From Amblyomma americanum (lineage: Eukaryota; Arthropoda; Arachnida; Ixodida; Ixodidae), in the NCBI RefSeq assembly GCF_052857255.1, contig NC_135498.1:118334281-118398280 (forward strand): a DNA stretch of 64,000 bases, written 5' to 3'. The position numbers and the translations under genes were made by a program. This document shows, in pieces, positions 61,398 to 64,000 of the stretch (its first letter is position 1; the number at the start of each line of letters is the position of its first letter). The notes under the pieces were generated by a model, which ran no database searches, was not told where the DNA came from, and saw only the letters and a list, made by a program, of their open reading frames with translations.

Positions 61398-63161
61398 TTA
61401 GGCTTCCAAGCGTTGTAATAGATCTGATGTCAGGTTATATACCTGGTTTACCATAAATCGGCGGAGGGATGTGGTTGAGTTATCCTGCAGTGCTGCAGAA
61501 GACATGGTACAGTCTGCGAAAAACGCATGAGGGCTGTAAGTAGTCGAAGGCGCTGCAGCAATGATAGGCGTGGAGTGGGATTCCGATGGTTGTCTACGGC
61601 GAGCAAGCAGTTTCAGGCGGTGCCGTAGATTAGAGACCTCGGCTAAAAGGCGTGCAATTTGGTCGTCAACTGCTGCCATGTTCTCACGCAGAGGTTCAAG
61701 TATGCTGTGCTTTTGTGTAGCTTGAAGGCGACGGCGATCCTTGCGCAATTTATCACTGTACGACTGTTGGGCAGGGGCTGCAGGTGGATTGGGCTCAGAA
61801 AGCTCCGGCCAGTTGTGTTCATCCTCCTGAAGAGCAGCAAGCCTGTTGGATGTCTGCATCGGGGCTCTGTTTTCATTCAGACGCACTTCTTCACGGATCC
61901 CACGCCGAACCTTCTCAGTTGCTTTCTGTTTTGTTGGGCAAGTCGGAGAGGCGATCTCGTGGTCTTCAGTCTTGCAAAGTCCGCACCTGTAAGACGGTGT
62001 GCCTTGTGGCCGAGTCTCATCTTGCTTTGCAAAAAGACATGATCGGCGCATGTGGCCAGGTCTGAAACAGCTGTAGCAATAGTCAGCATTCGGTTTTTAA
62101 GGGCGAGGCCGCAGAATACAGCCATAGCGGTAAAGTCGTGAAAGAGTTGGTGGGCCTTGTAGTGTGACGATGCACGAGCGCCCCATTCCCATATACCGCA
62201 CTTGCATGACACGGTAGGTTGGACAGTACAGCTTGCGCTGGAGGGTCGTCTGGTCTTCGGCAACGTCGACGTTGTAAACAACACATCGTTGTAAAGCAGA
62301 AGCTTCTACTAGCTACACAAGGACCCGCACCGAGATCTCGCTTGTAATCGATATGCACTTCAGCGTTTGCAGACGCTTGACAGAAGCCAAAGTCGGGAGC
62401 CACTCATTGATGGTATTAGATTTCGTTCTAGACGTGAAGCCACGAAAACCTTTCGTCCCAAGACACTCGTCCAGGTTCGCCTGAAGAATCCTGTTCGGAA
62501 TGTGTGTGAGGCTTTTGGCTGCCAGAGCTTTAGTGGCCACTTTATACGATACCGATCTTGATGTCGGCAGAGCCAACTGGCTGGCATACGCTGAGAAGAA
62601 CGCTTGCCTTGTGAGCTGCAGTTGGCAGAAGACGAATCCTGTGCAGTGTCTCCTGATGCGCGCTTTTGAGAACTGCGGAAAGCCGGTGGCACGGATGGAG
62701 GTGCTGAAGACAAGTCCATATTGGAGAGCTCTCCTCACGCAATGCGGTTGAAGGCCCATCCAGCACTGGAGGCTGGGCAGCCATTTCCGAGTTCCGCCCA
62801 GAGGGCATATCGCTCACAGGCAGAGGTGCATTTGGAGAAAGCGGGATGGGAGCTGCGTGATGGGCCGGGAGCAAGAACCAAAAGCTGTGACCCAGGCTCA
62901 GTTGTCAAGAGATGTAGCTGAAGCCGTGGTGACCGGCGCCGGCGAAGCTACCTCTGCCAGCGCATCACCGGTGGCTCTTGGCCTAGCCTCGGAGCCAAGT
63001 CCAACTGCAGGGATAACTGAAGGACATTTGCTTACTGCCACCCAGATAGACGGCGCATGAGCTTTGGGAGCCTCCTCAGATGGTGCGAAGTCAATTCTCT
63101 TGATATAAGGAACGCATTTATGCGGATGGCGAGATTTTTCACTGGAAAGATGTGTAGCCAC
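61398..63161 (-). pseudogene. LINE ORF1, gag-like with zinc knuckles
   Basis: The C-terminal part is open (62051-61398) and, with residues just upstream, gives C-F-R-P-G-H-M-R-R-S-C and C-G-L-C-K-T-E-D-H-E-I-A-S-P-T-C-P, two knuckles. L-R-E-N-M-A-A-V-D-D-Q-I and following residues form a probable coiled coil. Upstream frames (62313-62759) contain the RNA-binding-like segment Y-K-V-A-T-K-A-L-A-A-K-S-L and I-N-E-W-L-P-T. The N terminus (62898-63161) is a low-complexity alanine/proline region. Several frame shifts separate the pieces. Confidence 0.75.
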
Positions 63162-63241
63162 CTTTGTAGGGACAGATAGTAGATGAGTAAAAAGAGGTGG
63201 ACTCCCCGTTTCTCTGCTGTAGGGACAGTTCGTCTTCTTCC

Positions 63242-63792
63242 TACTAGTTACTTTTTATTCCAGTTGTCGACCTCCCTCCCATCCCTCCGCCTCTATTTCT
63301 TTCAAAAAGAAAGCGCGGAGTGCCTAAAGTGATGTTGCAGACAAACAAAATGTACAGGTGTTCTCGACAACCATTGATGCGGCTCCCGTGCATGCCAGAA
63401 ACACCTGCCCTTGACGACGCACCCAACTGAAAGAAAAAGACTGAATACCCATAAAGCACAAAACACGTGCACGAACACGCATTCACACACTTGCCTTCAC
63501 CTACCTCCTTTCCCAAACCACTGCACACACAAATCTCCAAAGAGTGAAAGCATGCCCGGCATTTTGTAACCGCACATTGTTCAAAATTACTGTAACTTTG
63601 CTGAGATTTCAGCGATATTTTCCTTGGAAAGCTAGAATTGATGATGAAGTGTCATTTTTTGCTTAATGTCATGTTCAGAAAATGGCTTCACCATGTGCCA
63701 CAGTCTGAAGCCATCACATATAACTCTGCAGGACTTTTGAGGCCACTCTAACATAGCTGAGCTCCAGCACATTTGCGTAAATTATTCTCGTT
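63242..63792. mobile_element. hAT-like element copy 2, right part
   Basis: Continues 57687: CTTTTTATTCCAGTTGTC and GAAAGCGCGGAGTGCCTAAA match 22807-23330. It is interrupted at AAATTATTCTCGT by a SINE, so its right terminus is outside the window. Confidence 0.75.
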
Positions 63793-64000
63793 ACTAATTG
63801 GTTGTTTTTTTTGGGGGGGAAAGGAAATGGCGCAGTATCTGTCTCATATATCGTTGGACACCTGAACCGCGCCGTAAGGGAAGGGATAAAGGAGGGAGTG
63901 AAAGAAGAAAGGATAATAGGTTCCGTAGTGGAGGGCTCCGGAATAATTTCGACCACCTGGGGATCTTTAACGTGCACTGACATCGCACAGCACACGGGCG
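63793..64000 (-). repeat. SINE, cut by the window end
   Basis: TAATTGGTTGTTTTTTTTGG, then all body boxes in minus orientation to GCACAGCACACGGGCG at 64000. The head lies beyond the window. Confidence 0.92.

Larger units (their letters stand above)
57688..63241 (-). mobile_element. Apparently full-length I-like LINE, 5.55 kb
   Basis: Minus strand, flanked by TACTAGTTAC at 57678-57687 and 63242-63251, splitting the hAT-like element. The equivalent uninterrupted site is near 22793-22807. It contains 5' UTR, ORF1 with zinc knuckles, and ORF2 with endonuclease, reverse transcriptase, RNase H and Cys-His tail. The 3' end is at the left, near AGGCAATAAACTGCGCG. All domains are present, but the frame is broken several times. 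Confidence 0.88.

Overview
The window looks like nuclear DNA of a hard tick (Ixodidae, probably a metastriate such as Rhipicephalus, Dermacentor, Hyalomma or Amblyomma). The main reason is a dense population of one tRNA-derived SINE with a G-T-G-G-C-T-C-A-G-T-G-G-T-T A box, a G-G-T-T-C-G-A-A-C-C B box, a conserved body and an (ATT)n tail. From memory this matches the Ruka-type SINE of ixodid ticks. I found more than 25 full or partial copies on both strands. There is no bacterial gene organisation, and I could not support any host protein-coding gene. The window is essentially a nested pile of transposable elements.

Layout. 1-5.4 kb: first copy of a duplicated block (A), then a SINE with a 141-bp (AAT)n tail. 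5.8-7.4 kb: a decayed minus-strand LINE reverse transcriptase. 8.85-14.3 kb: first copy of a large repeated block (C), holding SINEs, an ORF conserved between copies and an RTE-type LINE. 14.3-21.0 kb: two RNase H-bearing (I-like) LINEs, one minus and one plus, joined near a 60-bp inverted repeat. 21.0-23.6 kb: block B, with a minus LINE 3' relic and a hAT-like non-autonomous element. 23.6-26.1 kb: nothing recognised. 26.9-29.9 kb: second copy of block A. 30-42 kb: mixed SINEs, LINE tails, palindromes and one unidentified ORF. 42.1-44.7 kb: a complete DNA transposon with an intact 538-aa Mutator/Kolobok-type transposase, 18-bp perfect terminal inverted repeats and TTAA at both ends. 46.9-49.1 kb: a Penelope-like element encoding reverse transcriptase and a GIY-YIG nuclease. 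49.1-63.8 kb: second copy of blocks C and B, split by two younger LINEs (55.14-56.93 kb plus; 57.69-63.24 kb minus, apparently full length), each with target-site duplications.

Functionally these are self-mobilising genes and their parasites. LINEs supply endonuclease, reverse transcriptase and RNase H, and LINE machinery is generally thought to move SINEs. The transposase gene at 42.6 kb is the only long ORF that appears undamaged. All LINE ORFs and the Penelope-like ORF carry frameshifts or stops. The duplicated blocks give natural filled-site and empty-site comparisons, so several insertions can be ordered in time. Identities are by eye from translations and repeated motifs. Coordinates of repeat boundaries are good to a few bases where a target-site duplication is given and to about 10-50 bases elsewhere.
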